DNA from: Azospirillum sp. 412522
GTDB lineage: Bacteria; Pseudomonadota; Alphaproteobacteria; Azospirillales; Azospirillaceae
Direction of reading: 5' to 3'
DNA length: 64,000 nt
Assembly: GCF_019805165.1 (NCBI RefSeq)
Contig: NZ_RWIJ01000004.1
Span: forward strand, 127,762 to 191,761
The notes beneath the pieces were generated by a model that had not been told where the DNA came from, made no database searches, and saw only the letters and a list, made by a program, of their open reading frames with translations. The translations under genes were made by a program, and so were the position numbers. Below, in pieces: positions 41,379-50,477 of the stretch; the stretch's first letter is position 1, and each line of letters starts with the position of its first letter.

Positions 41379-41483
41379 TCCTTCCATCGCAAGATGCGAT
41401 CATGGTGGTTAACGTCGCCCCCGTCCACAGAACTACCCCTTAATAGGAGCGCCCCCCGTCTTGGGGGTGTCGGTATCCGATCC

Positions 41484-42821
41484 ATGCAGTTCGATATCGA
41501 ACAGTTGATCCGCGACATCGGCCAGATCCCGGACCGCAGCCGCTACGGCCGCGTCACCGCGGTCTCCGGCCTGATGGTGGAGGTCGGCGGGATCGAGAAG
41601 GAGCTGTCGGTCGGCGGACGCTGCATCGTCGAGACGCGTGACCGCCGCCAGGTCCCGTGCGAGGTGGTGGGCTTCCGCCAGGGCCGGGCGCTCGCCATGC
41701 CGTTCGGCGCGCTGGACGGGGTGGGGCTGGGTTGCCGGGCGCTGGTGGCGGGCGACCAGGCGCAGATCTTCCCCACCGACGCCTGGCTGGGCCGGGTTGT
41801 CAACGCGCTGGGCGAGCCGGTGGACGGCAAGGGGCCGCTGCCCAAGGGGCCGCAGGGCACGCCGATCCGCAACACCCCGCCCAACGCGCATTCGCGCGCC
41901 CGGGTGGGCGGGAAGCTCGACCTGGGCATCCGCGCCGTCAACGCCTTCCTCACCTGCTGCCGCGGCCAGCGCATGGGCATCTTCGCCGGATCGGGCGTCG
42001 GCAAATCGTCGGTCATGTCGATGCTGGCGCGTTTCTCCGCCGCCGAGGTCGCGGTGATCGGGCTGATTGGCGAACGCGGACGCGAATTGCAGGAGTTCAT
42101 CACCGAGGATCTGGGCGAGGAGGGGCTGGCCCGCAGCGTCGTCGTCTGCGCCACGTCGGACGAGGCGCCGCTGATGCGCAAGCAGGCGGCCTACATGACG
42201 CTGGCGGTGGCCGAACATTTCCGCGACCAGGGCCGCGACGTGCTGTGCATGATGGACAGCGTCACCCGCTTCGCCATGGCCCAGCGCGAGATCGGCCTGT
42301 CGGCCGGCGAGCCGCCGACGACCAAGGGCTATCCGCCGACCGTCTTCGCCGAGCTGCCGCGCCTGCTGGAGCGCGCAGGGCCGGGTCCGGTGGGGTCCGG
42401 CACCATCACCGGCCTGTTCACCGTGCTGGTGGACGGCGACGACCACAACGAACCGATCGCCGACGCCGTGCGCGGTATCCTGGACGGCCACATCGTGATG
42501 GAACGCCAGATCGGCGAGCGCGGGCGCTACCCCGCCATCAACATCCTGCGCAGCGTGTCGCGCACCATGCCCGGCTGCAACACGGCCAACGAGAACGAAC
42601 TGGTCGGCTATGCCCGGCGCCTGCTGTCCTCCTACGACAACATGGCCGAGATGATCCGGCTGGGCGCCTACCGCCGCGGCACCGACCCGCAGGTGGACGA
42701 GGCGATCCACTACCAGCCGGCGCTGGAAGCTTTCCTGAAGCAGGGCAAACGCGAGGCCACCGATCTGGAGACCAGCTACGCCATGCTCGCTGAAATCTTT
42801 GGGGTGCAGTGGCCGCAATGA
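41484..42821 (+). CDS. fliI: FliI, flagellar export ATPase
   Basis: 445 residues, the usual FliI size. Walker A with Lys174 ([15 protein letters not shown]), Walker B region ([20 protein letters not shown]), and the C-terminal [20 protein letters not shown] identify the type III secretion ATPase rather than F1-beta. It powers export of flagellar rod, hook and filament parts. ATG 41484 gives the conserved start; the ribosome site is weak. It overlaps fliJ by four bases (ATGA). Confidence 0.95.
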   Translation: MQFDIEQLIRDIGQIPDRSRYGRVTAVSGLMVEVGGIEKELSVGGRCIVETRDRRQVPCEVVGFRQGRALAMPFGALDGVGLGCRALVAGDQAQIFPTDAWLGRVVNALGEPVDGKGPLPKGPQGTPIRNTPPNAHSRARVGGKLDLGIRAVNAFLTCCRGQRMGIFAGSGVGKSSVMSMLARFSAAEVAVIGLIGERGRELQEFITEDLGEEGLARSVVVCATSDEAPLMRKQAAYMTLAVAEHFRDQGRDVLCMMDSVTRFAMAQREIGLSAGEPPTTKGYPPTVFAELPRLLERAGPGPVGSGTITGLFTVLVDGDDHNEPIADAVRGILDGHIVMERQIGERGRYPAINILRSVSRTMPGCNTANENELVGYARRLLSSYDNMAEMIRLGAYRRGTDPQVDEAIHYQPALEAFLKQGKREATDLETSYAMLAEIFGVQWPQ

Positions 42822-43252
42822 GCCTGAAGACGATCATCCGCCTGCAGAAGCTGCAACTGGACGAGAAGCGTCGCGTCCTGGCGGAACTCCACACGCTGGC
42901 CGACCGGCTGCGCAACGAGATCGAGAAGGTGAAGCAGGAGATCACGCACGAACAGGAAACGGTGCGCGACGATTTCTCGGTCTCCTTCACCTATTCCAAC
43001 TTCGCCCAGGCGGCGATGGAGCGCGGCCGCAAGCTGGGCGAGTCGCTGGGGCAGGTTGAGGCGCAGATCAACATCGCCACCGACGAGATGGCCGAAGCCT
43101 TCCAGGAATTGAAGCGCTACGAGCTTGCGGAAGAGGAGCGGCTGAAGCGCGAGCGCGACAAGCAGAAGCGCAAGGAGGCCGCGATGCTGGACGAAACGGC
43201 GCTGGTCGGCTTCCGGCGCCGGCAGGCGGAGGAGGAGGCGGCCGGGGGGTGA
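42818..43252 (+). CDS. fliJ: FliJ, flagellar export chaperone
   Basis: 144 residues, almost entirely a coiled coil ([40 protein letters not shown]), the FliJ architecture. It joins FliI to the FlhA gate and escorts export chaperones. ATG 42818 overlaps the fliI stop; an in-frame GTG at 42809 is less likely. A Gly/Glu tail ends the protein. Confidence 0.88.
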   Translation: MSLKTIIRLQKLQLDEKRRVLAELHTLADRLRNEIEKVKQEITHEQETVRDDFSVSFTYSNFAQAAMERGRKLGESLGQVEAQINIATDEMAEAFQELKRYELAEEERLKRERDKQKRKEAAMLDETALVGFRRRQAEEEAAGG

Positions 43253-43292
43253 AAGAGGCGGCCGTTTCGTCGAAGCGCTCAGGTCGAAGCGC

Positions 43293-43892
43293 TCAGACGG
43301 TTACCGAAACCAGCCCTCCCGGCGATCCGCCATAGGATCCGGCTGCTGCGGCAGGGGTGACGCTGCCGGTCGTTGACGCGGCGCCGCTGGAACCCGCCGT
43401 TCCGTTGCTGCCAGTGGCGCTTGAGCCGGTGGTGTTCGAGAAGGAAATGCCGGCGGAAGCACCGGAAGACACGCTGGACTGCCTGGAGCCGCTTGCCGCC
43501 GGGGTATGGCCGGAAGCCGATGCCGCTCCCGCCCCATTGGAATCGGTCGCCGATCCGCTCGAGCCGGCCTGTCTCGCCGCCGATTTCCGCTCGTCCTCCT
43601 GGGCGAGGCGGCTGGCGGTACGGCGGTATTCCTCGACCACGCGCTGGGAGGGGATCTGGTCCTGGGTTTCGCCGGTGTCGAAATCGCGGAAATAGAGAAC
43701 AGCGACCCGCGCGCCCTGGTCATAGCGCAGGAAGGGGCTGATGAAGCCCGCACCGGAGGCTTTTTCCGCCTCGCTGTTCGTGGCAGTGCCGGCACCTTCG
43801 GCTGGAATCGATGCGGGAGCGGCACCGGTCTCCGTCGGCTGGTAAGCCGCCGGGCGGTTTGCCGTCGTGCTGGAAACGCCACGGATTTCCAT
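43293..43892 (-). CDS. FlaG-like protein with long Ser/Gly/Ala tail
   Basis: 199 residues. The centre (about 50-95) contains RVAVLYFRDFDTGETQDQIP then SQRVVEEYRR, resembling the strand-turn-strand of FlaG proteins (D-x-TGE-x4-QIPS). The C-terminal half is a low-complexity Ser/Gly/Ala/Thr region with no signal peptide. Its neighbours fliI-fliJ fit a flagellar role. GGAGG lies upstream of the ATG. The long tail is unusual for FlaG; the identification is moderate. Confidence 0.6.
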   Translation of the reverse strand: MEIRGVSSTTANRPAAYQPTETGAAPASIPAEGAGTATNSEAEKASGAGFISPFLRYDQGARVAVLYFRDFDTGETQDQIPSQRVVEEYRRTASRLAQEDERKSAARQAGSSGSATDSNGAGAASASGHTPAASGSRQSSVSSGASAGISFSNTTGSSATGSNGTAGSSGAASTTGSVTPAAAAGSYGGSPGGLVSVTV

Positions 43893-44005
43893 CGGTGCCT
43901 CCCGCGCTTCTTGCCTGCCTCAGGCAATGGCCTTGAGGCAGCCCTTTGCCGGGTGCTGCCCCGCTTCGCTCTCCCCGCCGCCCCGATGCTGCGACCCCTT
44001 CCGGT

Positions 44006-44236
44006 TCAGACCGTGATGTTCAGGGTCTGGCCGCGGGTGGGGGTGGTGTTGCCGCCGCTGGAGCCGCTCTGGACGTTCTGCGCTTCCTGCTGGCGGCGGG
44101 TGCGCTCGTCCTGATCCTCCTGCGCGGACTCCACCTGCGAGGTGGACCGCTGAGCCGCGGCCGGGCCGCTGCTGAGCGGGGTGACGTAAGGCTGCTGCTG
44201 ATAGCCGCCGATACCACCGATGCTGCCGACGCCCAT
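44006..44236 (-). CDS. Small hypothetical protein (76 residues), low complexity
   Basis: Starts MGVGSIGGIGGYQQQPYVTP, with a Gln/Glu/Arg-rich middle (ESAQEDQDERTRRQQEAQNV) and a Gly/Thr tail ending in LNITV. The ribosome site GGGAGGAG is excellent. It precedes the FlaG-like gene by 113 bp in the same direction and shares its odd composition, so it may also be linked to the flagellum. Function unknown. Confidence 0.65.
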   Translation of the reverse strand: MGVGSIGGIGGYQQQPYVTPLSSGPAAAQRSTSQVESAQEDQDERTRRQQEAQNVQSGSSGGNTTPTRGQTLNITV

Positions 44237-44445
44237 GATCGCTCCTCCCGCCGCTGGTGCGACGTTTCCTGGACCAGCCGGCTGACGATGCAGGGATACG
44301 GTCATGGAGACCGATGTGCTGGGGCCCGGCTTTACCCCAACTAGGCAAATTTTGCCTGATCGGAAGGGTTAGCGCCAGCGAAATCGCGCGGTTGGAGAGG
44401 CTTTGTTGAGAATGTCAACGATCAAAGTCACTTATAAGGAAAGGA

Positions 44446-45438
44446 TCACAACTCCTCTTCCACAATGCTCCCGGCTCCGGCAACCTGGACTGTGGCTTCC
44501 GTCGGCGACTCGGAATTGCGCCACAGGGCGGCCTCGACCGCCAGCGTCCAGAAGTTCTCGGCCGCCTTGCTCTGGCGCGCGCGGGGGCGGACCAGCCGGA
44601 TCTGCACCGGCACGGTCCAGCGTTCGTCGCCGGCCGGCGCCCCGGCCCGGACAAGGGAACCGCGGGCCAGATCCTCGACGATCAGGCTTTCCGGCAGCCA
44701 CGCCACCCCGCGCCCGTCGCGCGCCAGCGTGCGCAGCACCGCCGCCAGATGGGAGGTGAAGACGGTGTCGAGCACGCCCGGCAACGGATGCACCGCCCGC
44801 ACCGCCTCCAGGATGCGGCCCATGCCGGATTCGCGGCTGTAGGACAGGTGCGGCAGCGGCGCGCCTTCACCGTCCGCCAGCCTGTGGCGCGGCCGCCCGC
44901 CGGCATCGGGCGCGGTTACCGCCAGCAGCCGGTCGCCGCCGATGACGACGGAGCGGAAAGACTCGGCGTCCAGCCGGCCGGCCGCCGCCGGATGGGCGTG
45001 GCAGAGCAGGAACTGCGCCTGTCCGGCCAGCATCAGCCGCTCGCAGGCCTCCATGCTGTCCGACGACAGGGTGATGGCGCCCAGCCTTGCGCGGGCCTCC
45101 AGCGTTCGCAGCCAGGAGGGGAAGAAGGTCAGCGACAGCGCGTGGGTGGCGGCGAAGCGCAGGGTCGCGGCCTCCGACTGGGCGGCGAGCCGGGCTTCCT
45201 CGCGGCCTTGCAGCAGGCGGCGCACGGTCTCGTCGGCGAAGGGGCGGAAGCGGCGCCCGGCCTCCGTCAGGGTCACCGGCTGGGCGCTGCGGTCGAACAG
45301 CGGGGTGCCGGCCCAATCCTCCAGCGCGCGGATGCGGCGGCTGAAGGCCGGCTGGGTCAGGTGGCGCGCATCGGCGGCGCGGGAGAAATTGCCGCAATCC
45401 ACCAGCGCCAGGAAATCGTCGAGCCAGGAAAGTTCCAT
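44446..45438 (-). CDS. LysR-family regulator, probably of tarD
   Basis: 330 residues. N-terminal helix-turn-helix (MELSWLDDFLALVDCGNFSR, AADARHLTQPAFSRRIRALE), then a periplasmic-binding-protein-like effector domain (about 90-300). It is divergent from the tartrate dehydratase gene with 152 bp between starts, the classic LysR arrangement. It is therefore likely to control that gene in response to tartrate or a related acid. ATG 45438 gives the standard N-terminus; the longer frame upstream is not conserved-looking. Confidence 0.92.
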   Translation of the reverse strand: MELSWLDDFLALVDCGNFSRAADARHLTQPAFSRRIRALEDWAGTPLFDRSAQPVTLTEAGRRFRPFADETVRRLLQGREEARLAAQSEAATLRFAATHALSLTFFPSWLRTLEARARLGAITLSSDSMEACERLMLAGQAQFLLCHAHPAAAGRLDAESFRSVVIGGDRLLAVTAPDAGGRPRHRLADGEGAPLPHLSYSRESGMGRILEAVRAVHPLPGVLDTVFTSHLAAVLRTLARDGRGVAWLPESLIVEDLARGSLVRAGAPAGDERWTVPVQIRLVRPRARQSKAAENFWTLAVEAALWRNSESPTEATVQVAGAGSIVEEEL

Positions 45439-45590
45439 CGCCCAATCTTCGTCACGTCTGCCGGGCCGGCTTCCCGCAACCCTATGCCGAATCCGCATGA
45501 TGCGTTCCGACCTTGGCATTGGCCCGGCGGCCCGCAACATCCCTACAGTGCCGGCACGAAACGCGCCACCACGCTGCAAGGGGAACCGCC

Positions 45591-46763
45591 ATGCGCATCG
45601 TCGAAATCCGCGAGCAGACCGCCGGCATCAAGTCCGACATCGCCAACGCCTTCATCGATTTCAGCCAGATGACGTGCAGCGTCGTCGCGGTGGTCACCGA
45701 CGTGGTGCGCGACGGCAAGCCGGTGATCGGATACGGCTTCAATTCGAACGGCCGTTATGCCGCGGGCGGGCTCCTTCGCGAGCGCTTCATTCCGCGGCTG
45801 ATGTCGGCGGCGCCCGACAGCCTGCTGGACGACAGCGGCGAGAACCTGGACCCGTTCCGGATCTGGGCCCGGCTGATGACCAACGAGAAGCCGGGCGGCC
45901 ACGGTGAACGCTCGGTCGCCGTCGGCACCATCGACATGGCGGTGTGGGATGCCGTGGCGAAGATCGCCGGCGTGCCGCTCTACCGCCTGCTGGCCGACCG
46001 CTTCCGCGGCGGGGTGGCCGACGACAGCGTGTGGGTCTATGCCGCCGGCGGCTACTACTATCCCGGCAAGGACGTGACGGCGCTGCAGGATGAGATGCGC
46101 AGCTACCGCGACCGCGGCTACAAGGTCGTGAAGATGAAGATCGGCGGCGCCCCGCTTGAAGACGATCTGCGCCGCATCGATGCCGTGCTGGAAGTGGTCG
46201 GGTCGGGCGAGAACCTGTGCGTCGACGCCAACGGCCGCTTCGACCTCAAGACCGCCATCGCCTATGCGGAGGCGCTGAAGCCCTACGGCCTGTTCTGGTA
46301 CGAGGAGGCCGGCGATCCGCTGGACTATGCGCTGCAGGCCGAACTCGCCAACCATTACGACCGCCCGATGGCGACCGGCGAGAACCTGTTCTCCCACCAG
46401 GACGCCCGCAACCTGATCCGGCATGGCGGCATGCGGCCAGACCGCGACTGGCTGCAGTTCGACTGCGCGCTCAGCTATGGTCTGGTCGAGTATCTGCGCA
46501 CGCTGGAGATGCTGAAGGACAATGGCTGGTCCAGCCGGCGTGTGGTTCCGCATGGCGGGCACCAGATGTCGCTGAACATCGCCGCCGGTCTTCATCTGGG
46601 TGGCAATGAATCCTACCCCGACGTCTTCAAGCCCTTCTGCGGCTTCGCCGACGGTATCGCAGTGGAAGATGGCCGGGTGCGCCTGCCCGATCTTCCCGGC
46701 GTCGGATTCGAAGCGAAGTCGGAACTGTTCGCGACGATGAGCGGACTGCTGGAGACCCGGTAA
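45591..46763 (+). CDS. tarD: D(-)-tartrate dehydratase (enolase superfamily)
   Basis: 390 residues. The sequence matches, nearly word for word in places, my recollection of Bradyrhizobium TarD: the start MRIVEIREQTAGIKSDIANA, VGTIDMAVWDAVAKIAG, YAAGGYYYPGKD, KVVKMKIGGAPLEDD (catalytic Lys183), CVDANGRFDLKTAIAYAEAL, GENLFSHQDARNLIRHGGMR and VVPHGGHQMSLNIAAGL (His321). It removes water from D-tartrate to give oxaloacetate, using Mg2+. Regulated presumably by the divergent LysR gene. Other acid sugar dehydratases of the family are possible but less likely. Confidence 0.88.
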   Translation: MRIVEIREQTAGIKSDIANAFIDFSQMTCSVVAVVTDVVRDGKPVIGYGFNSNGRYAAGGLLRERFIPRLMSAAPDSLLDDSGENLDPFRIWARLMTNEKPGGHGERSVAVGTIDMAVWDAVAKIAGVPLYRLLADRFRGGVADDSVWVYAAGGYYYPGKDVTALQDEMRSYRDRGYKVVKMKIGGAPLEDDLRRIDAVLEVVGSGENLCVDANGRFDLKTAIAYAEALKPYGLFWYEEAGDPLDYALQAELANHYDRPMATGENLFSHQDARNLIRHGGMRPDRDWLQFDCALSYGLVEYLRTLEMLKDNGWSSRRVVPHGGHQMSLNIAAGLHLGGNESYPDVFKPFCGFADGIAVEDGRVRLPDLPGVGFEAKSELFATMSGLLETR

Positions 46764-46880
46764 GGCCGCTCAAGGTCCAGGTCCGGACCTGTTCCATTGG
46801 GAGACGCGGCTGCCAATGTTCGATTCGGCCATTGACCGAGCGCTTTACTGTGTCAATCTGTTGGTGGTCGCAACGTTTCA

Positions 46881-46895
46881 GAAAGGAGGTGATCC
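46881..46895 (+). promoter_or_regulatory. Exceptionally long Shine-Dalgarno sequence
   Basis: GAAAGGAGGTGATCC is complementary over all 15 bases to the alphaproteobacterial 16S rRNA 3' end (GGATCACCTCCTTTC). The ATG follows one base later. Normal ribosome sites in this window match 4-7 bases. Confidence 0.8.
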
Positions 46896-46896
46896 A

Positions 46897-47076
46897 ATGT
46901 CTCATGGAGCCAGTCCGGTCGTCGCCGCATTGTTCGGTCTCGCCACTCTCCTGACGGCGGGGATCGCCAACGCGGACTGTTCGCCCAACCACAGCGCGAG
47001 CGCATCTCCGCCGCCGGCCTCCAGCACCGTCGGATCGGCCGGAACGCCGGCGCCCAGCACCACGCGCGGCGGGTGA
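46897..47076 (+). CDS. Small secreted peptide (59 residues)
   Basis: ATG 46897, just after the extended Shine-Dalgarno. A clear signal peptide (SPVVAALFGLATLLTAGIANA, abbreviated here to its core VVAALFGLATLL) is followed by a mature part of about 32 residues rich in Ser, Pro and Ala with a single Cys (DCSPNHSASASPPPASSTVG). No domain is recognised. A longer in-frame start at 46816 is less likely. A good terminator follows at 47129, so it is a one-gene transcript. Possibly an abundant exported peptide. Confidence 0.6.
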   Translation: MSHGASPVVAALFGLATLLTAGIANADCSPNHSASASPPPASSTVGSAGTPAPSTTRGG

Positions 47077-47128
47077 CGGCCTAACGTTGATGGCCGAACG
47101 CTGACGACCAGGAAACGCCCATGCATGG

Positions 47129-47166
47129 AAACGGGTCGCCCCTCACCGGGCGGCCCGTTTCTTTTG
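47129..47166 (+). terminator. Terminator after the secreted peptide gene
   Basis: AAACGGGTCGCCC pairs with GGGCGGCCCGTTT (one G-U pair), tail CTTTTG. Confidence 0.8.
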
Positions 47167-47340
47167 TGCTGGGAAGCAATGGAATCAGGTTGTGGGATAT
47201 CCTATCCGAAAAATGCCTCGGGGATGAATTTTTATTGCTTTTCCGTATAGTGGTAGACCCTATATTGAAATTTTTAACAATCCTCTGCCACCATCGCGCG
47301 TGAAACCTCGATATTGGTTCGGGGCGTGTTGGAGGGCAAG

Positions 47341-47895
47341 ATGGATCATTCGACCGGTCATCACCATGGCTGCTGCCAGGGCGAACACAGCTCGCGCCGC
47401 GGGTTTCTGAAGCTGGCGACTTTGGGCGCCGGCGTGACGTTGATGGCGCCGATGATGATGAGCCGCCCGGCCCGGGCCGGCAGCGTCGACACGCTTCTGC
47501 TGTCCTGCATGGACTATCGCCTGATGGGCCATGTCGCCGGCTACATGAACGCCCGCAACATGCAGGCGAACTACGACCACGTCATCCTGGCCGGCGCCAG
47601 CCTGGGCGCGCTGACCGACAAGAAGCCGGCCTGGGGCGATGCCTTCTGGGACCATGTCGCCGTAGCCAAGGAGCTGCACCACATCAAGCGCCTGATCGTC
47701 ATGGATCACCGCGACTGCGGCGCCTACAAGGTTTTCCTCGGCATGGACCTGTCGCCCGATCCGGCGAAGGAGTCCGAAGTGCATGGCCAGTATCTGGGCA
47801 AGCTGAAGACGATGGTCAGGGAACGCCACCCGGACCTCGAGGTCGAACTGCTGCTGATGGGCCTGGACGGCAAGGTCGAGAAGCTGGCGGCGTAA
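47341..47895 (+). CDS. Tat-exported beta-carbonic-anhydrase-like protein
   Basis: 184 residues. A His/Cys-rich start (MDHSTGHHHGCCQGEHSS) precedes a twin-arginine signal (SRRGFLKLATLGAGVTLMA). The mature part keeps the zinc ligands of beta-carbonic anhydrases: Cys56-x-Asp58-x-Arg60 (SCMDYRL) and His123-x2-Cys126 (DHRDCGAY). It lacks other parts of the classical fold and is short, so it may hydrate CO2 or have another zinc-dependent role in the periplasm. GGAGGG precedes the ATG. The region upstream (47165-47290) is AT-rich. A bidirectional terminator follows. Confidence 0.8.
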   Translation: MDHSTGHHHGCCQGEHSSRRGFLKLATLGAGVTLMAPMMMSRPARAGSVDTLLLSCMDYRLMGHVAGYMNARNMQANYDHVILAGASLGALTDKKPAWGDAFWDHVAVAKELHHIKRLIVMDHRDCGAYKVFLGMDLSPDPAKESEVHGQYLGKLKTMVRERHPDLEVELLLMGLDGKVEKLAA

Positions 47896-47901
47896 TCATT
47901 C

Positions 47902-47945
47902 AAAAAAGCCCCTTCCCGCTGTCAAGACGAGAAGGGGCTTTTTGA
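47902..47945. terminator. Bidirectional terminator between the carbonic-anhydrase-like gene and nadC
   Basis: AAAAAGCCCCTTC and GAAGGGGCTTTTT form a 13-bp stem with A- and T-runs at both ends. It can terminate transcription from either side. Confidence 0.9.
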
Positions 47946-47955
47946 TTGCCTTCCC

Positions 47956-48789
47956 TCACATGTCCAGCCCAAGATCCAGGTTCGGGGCGCTATGGGTCAG
48001 CCAGCCGCAGCTGATCATGTCGACGCCGGTCTCCGCGATGGCGCGGACGGTGGCGAGCGTGACGTTCCCCGACGCCTCGGTCAGCAGACGCCCATCGACC
48101 ATCCGCACCGCGCGGTGCAGCGTGTCCGGGTCCATGTTGTCGAGCAGCACGACATCGACCGGCAGGCCCAGCAGCTCGTCCAGCTGGTCGAGCGTGTCCA
48201 CCTCCACCTCCACCTTCACCATGTGGCCGATGGCGGCGCGGACGCGCTCCACCGCCGGACGGACGCCGCCGGCGACGGCGATGTGGTTGTCCTTGATCAG
48301 CACGGCGTCATCCAGCCCGAAGCGGTGATTGAAGCCGCCGCCCAGCTTCACCGCATGCTTTTCCAGCACGCGCAGGCCGGGGGTGGTCTTGCGGGTGCAG
48401 ACGATGCGGGCCTTCGTGCCCTCCACCTCGCGGACCAGGCTGCGGGTGGCGGTGGCGATGCCGGACAGCCGGCCCATCAGGTTCAGCGCCGTCCGCTCCG
48501 CCGTCAGCAGGGCGCGGGCCTTGCCGGTCAGGGTGGCGATGGTGCCGCCGGGAGGGACGTCTTCGCCGTCGGTCCGCTCCACCGTCACCGAGATGCCGGG
48601 ATCGAGCAGGCGGAAGGCGATCAGCGCCGCCTCCAGCCCGGCGACGCGGCCGTCCTTGCGGGCGGCGATGCGGGCGGTCGCCACCGCGTCGGCCGGGATG
48701 ATGCTGTCGGTGGTGATGTCGCCGGCCCGGCCCAGATCCTCCGCCAGGGCGGCGCGGACGATGGGCTCGACGGTCAGAGGATGCAGCAT
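47956..48789 (-). CDS. nadC: Nicotinate-nucleotide pyrophosphorylase (carboxylating)
   Basis: 277 residues. [73 protein letters not shown] and [10 protein letters not shown] are NadC signatures (quinolinate and PRPP site). It converts quinolinate to nicotinate mononucleotide, the third de novo NAD step. ATG 48789 overlaps the end of nadB by 16 bp, so translation is coupled. Last gene of the nadABC operon. Confidence 0.97.
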   Translation of the reverse strand: MLHPLTVEPIVRAALAEDLGRAGDITTDSIIPADAVATARIAARKDGRVAGLEAALIAFRLLDPGISVTVERTDGEDVPPGGTIATLTGKARALLTAERTALNLMGRLSGIATATRSLVREVEGTKARIVCTRKTTPGLRVLEKHAVKLGGGFNHRFGLDDAVLIKDNHIAVAGGVRPAVERVRAAIGHMVKVEVEVDTLDQLDELLGLPVDVVLLDNMDPDTLHRAVRMVDGRLLTEASGNVTLATVRAIAETGVDMISCGWLTHSAPNLDLGLDM

Positions 48790-50423
48790 GCGGCGTCTCC
48801 GGACAGGGGGCCGGCGGCGCCGGCCAGTTCGCTGAGGGTCAGGGTGCGGCGGTTGGAAGCCGGATCGGGCAGCGGATGGTCGCGGCGGCAATGGGCGCCG
48901 CGGCTTTCCTCCCGCGTCAGGGCGGCATGGACGACCAGCCGGCCGACCAGCAGCCGGTTGCGCGCTTCGCCCCAGTGGCGGACGATTTCGGGCGGGGCCT
49001 GAGCGTCATCGTAGGCGTCGCCGCTCTCGCAGCGGAGCATGTCCAGTGCGGCCGCCAGCCGGTCGAGCTTGCGCCGGGCGGCACGCAGTCCCAGCCCGTC
49101 GCGAACCAGCCCGGCGCCTTCATAGAGCGCGGTACGTGCCTCCGCCCCGATGGCGTCGAGCAGGGCGTGCCCGACGTCGGCGGCGACCGCCGGCGGACGG
49201 GGCAGGGCGAAGGGCGGCAGCGGCGCCAGCGGCCGTTCCGCCACGTCGCGGGCAACGCGGGCGCCGAACACCAGCGCTTCCAGCAGGGAATTGCTGGCCA
49301 GCCGGTTGGCGCCGTGGACGCCTGTGCAGGCGACCTCGCCGCAGGCCCACAGCCCCTCCAGGCTGGTGCGCCCGTCGGCGTCGGTCACCACCCCACCCAT
49401 GTGGTAGTGGGCGGCGGGTGCCACCGGCATGGGCTCGGCGAACGGGTCGAGCCCATGCTCGGCGCAGAGCGCCAGCACGGTGGGGAAGCCGCCGGGCTTG
49501 GCGGCCAGCGCCGGGCGCAGGTCGAGGAACACCGGTTCCCCCGTCGCGACCCGCCGGCCGATGGCGCGGGCGACCACGTCGCGCGGCGCCAGCTCCGCCA
49601 GCGGATGCTCGTCGGGCATGAAGCGCCGGCCGTCCCGGTCGAGCAGCAGGGCGCCCGCCCCGCGCAACGCCTCGGTCAGCAGCGGCACCGGATCTGCGTC
49701 GATCGCCAGCGCCGTGGGGTGGAACTGCACGAACTCCAGGTCGGCCAGCCGGGCGCCGGCCCGAGCGGCGATGGCGAGGCCGTCGCCGGTCGCCTCCGCC
49801 GGGTTGGTGGTGCGGGCGAAAGCGGCGCCGATGCCGCCGGTCGCCAGGATGACACGCGGCGCCCGGTGCAGCACCCAGCCTTCCGGATGGCAGGCTAGCA
49901 GGCCGCAGACCCGGCCGTTGCGCAGCACGAGATCGACGGCGAAGGCCTCGGTCTCCACCCGCACCGACGGCGCGGCGCGCAGGCGGCCCGCCAGGGCGGT
50001 GACCAGGGTGCGGCCGGTGGCGTCGCCGCCGGCATGGACGATGCGGGCGGCACCATGGGCGGCCTCGCGGCCCAGCAGCGGCGAGCCGTCGGGCGCGCGG
50101 TCGAAGGGCAGGCCGTCATCCAGCAACCGGCGGACCAGGGTGGCGCCGTCGCGGGTCAGCAGGGCCGCCATCGCCGCATCGACCAGACCGGCCCCGGCGG
50201 CGACGGTGTCTGCGGCATGGTCCTCCGGCCGGTCTCCGGGACCGACGGCGGCGGCGACGCCGCCCTGGGCATGGAAGCTGGAGCCGCCGGGCAGGCCGGC
50301 AGTCTTGGTGATCAGCGTGACCGCGCGTGGCGCCAGTTGCAGGGTGGCGGTCATCCCGGCAAGGCCGGAGCCGACGACGATCACCTCGGCGTCGCGGACA
50401 TGGTAAGGCGTGCTGGAGGTCAT
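48774..50423 (-). CDS. nadB: L-aspartate oxidase
   Basis: 549 residues. FAD-binding N-terminus ([20 protein letters not shown]), [76 protein letters not shown] and [20 protein letters not shown] are NadB motifs. It oxidises aspartate to iminoaspartate for NadA. ATG 50423 has AGGAG upstream. It lies 54 bp after nadA. Confidence 0.97.
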   Translation of the reverse strand: MTSSTPYHVRDAEVIVVGSGLAGMTATLQLAPRAVTLITKTAGLPGGSSFHAQGGVAAAVGPGDRPEDHAADTVAAGAGLVDAAMAALLTRDGATLVRRLLDDGLPFDRAPDGSPLLGREAAHGAARIVHAGGDATGRTLVTALAGRLRAAPSVRVETEAFAVDLVLRNGRVCGLLACHPEGWVLHRAPRVILATGGIGAAFARTTNPAEATGDGLAIAARAGARLADLEFVQFHPTALAIDADPVPLLTEALRGAGALLLDRDGRRFMPDEHPLAELAPRDVVARAIGRRVATGEPVFLDLRPALAAKPGGFPTVLALCAEHGLDPFAEPMPVAPAAHYHMGGVVTDADGRTSLEGLWACGEVACTGVHGANRLASNSLLEALVFGARVARDVAERPLAPLPPFALPRPPAVAADVGHALLDAIGAEARTALYEGAGLVRDGLGLRAARRKLDRLAAALDMLRCESGDAYDDAQAPPEIVRHWGEARNRLLVGRLVVHAALTREESRGAHCRRDHPLPDPASNRRTLTLSELAGAAGPLSGDAACCIL

Positions 50424-50477
50424 GGGGGGACTCCTGACTCGCCCTCTTCCGTCCCGGGAGAGGGCGTTTCTAAGCAC

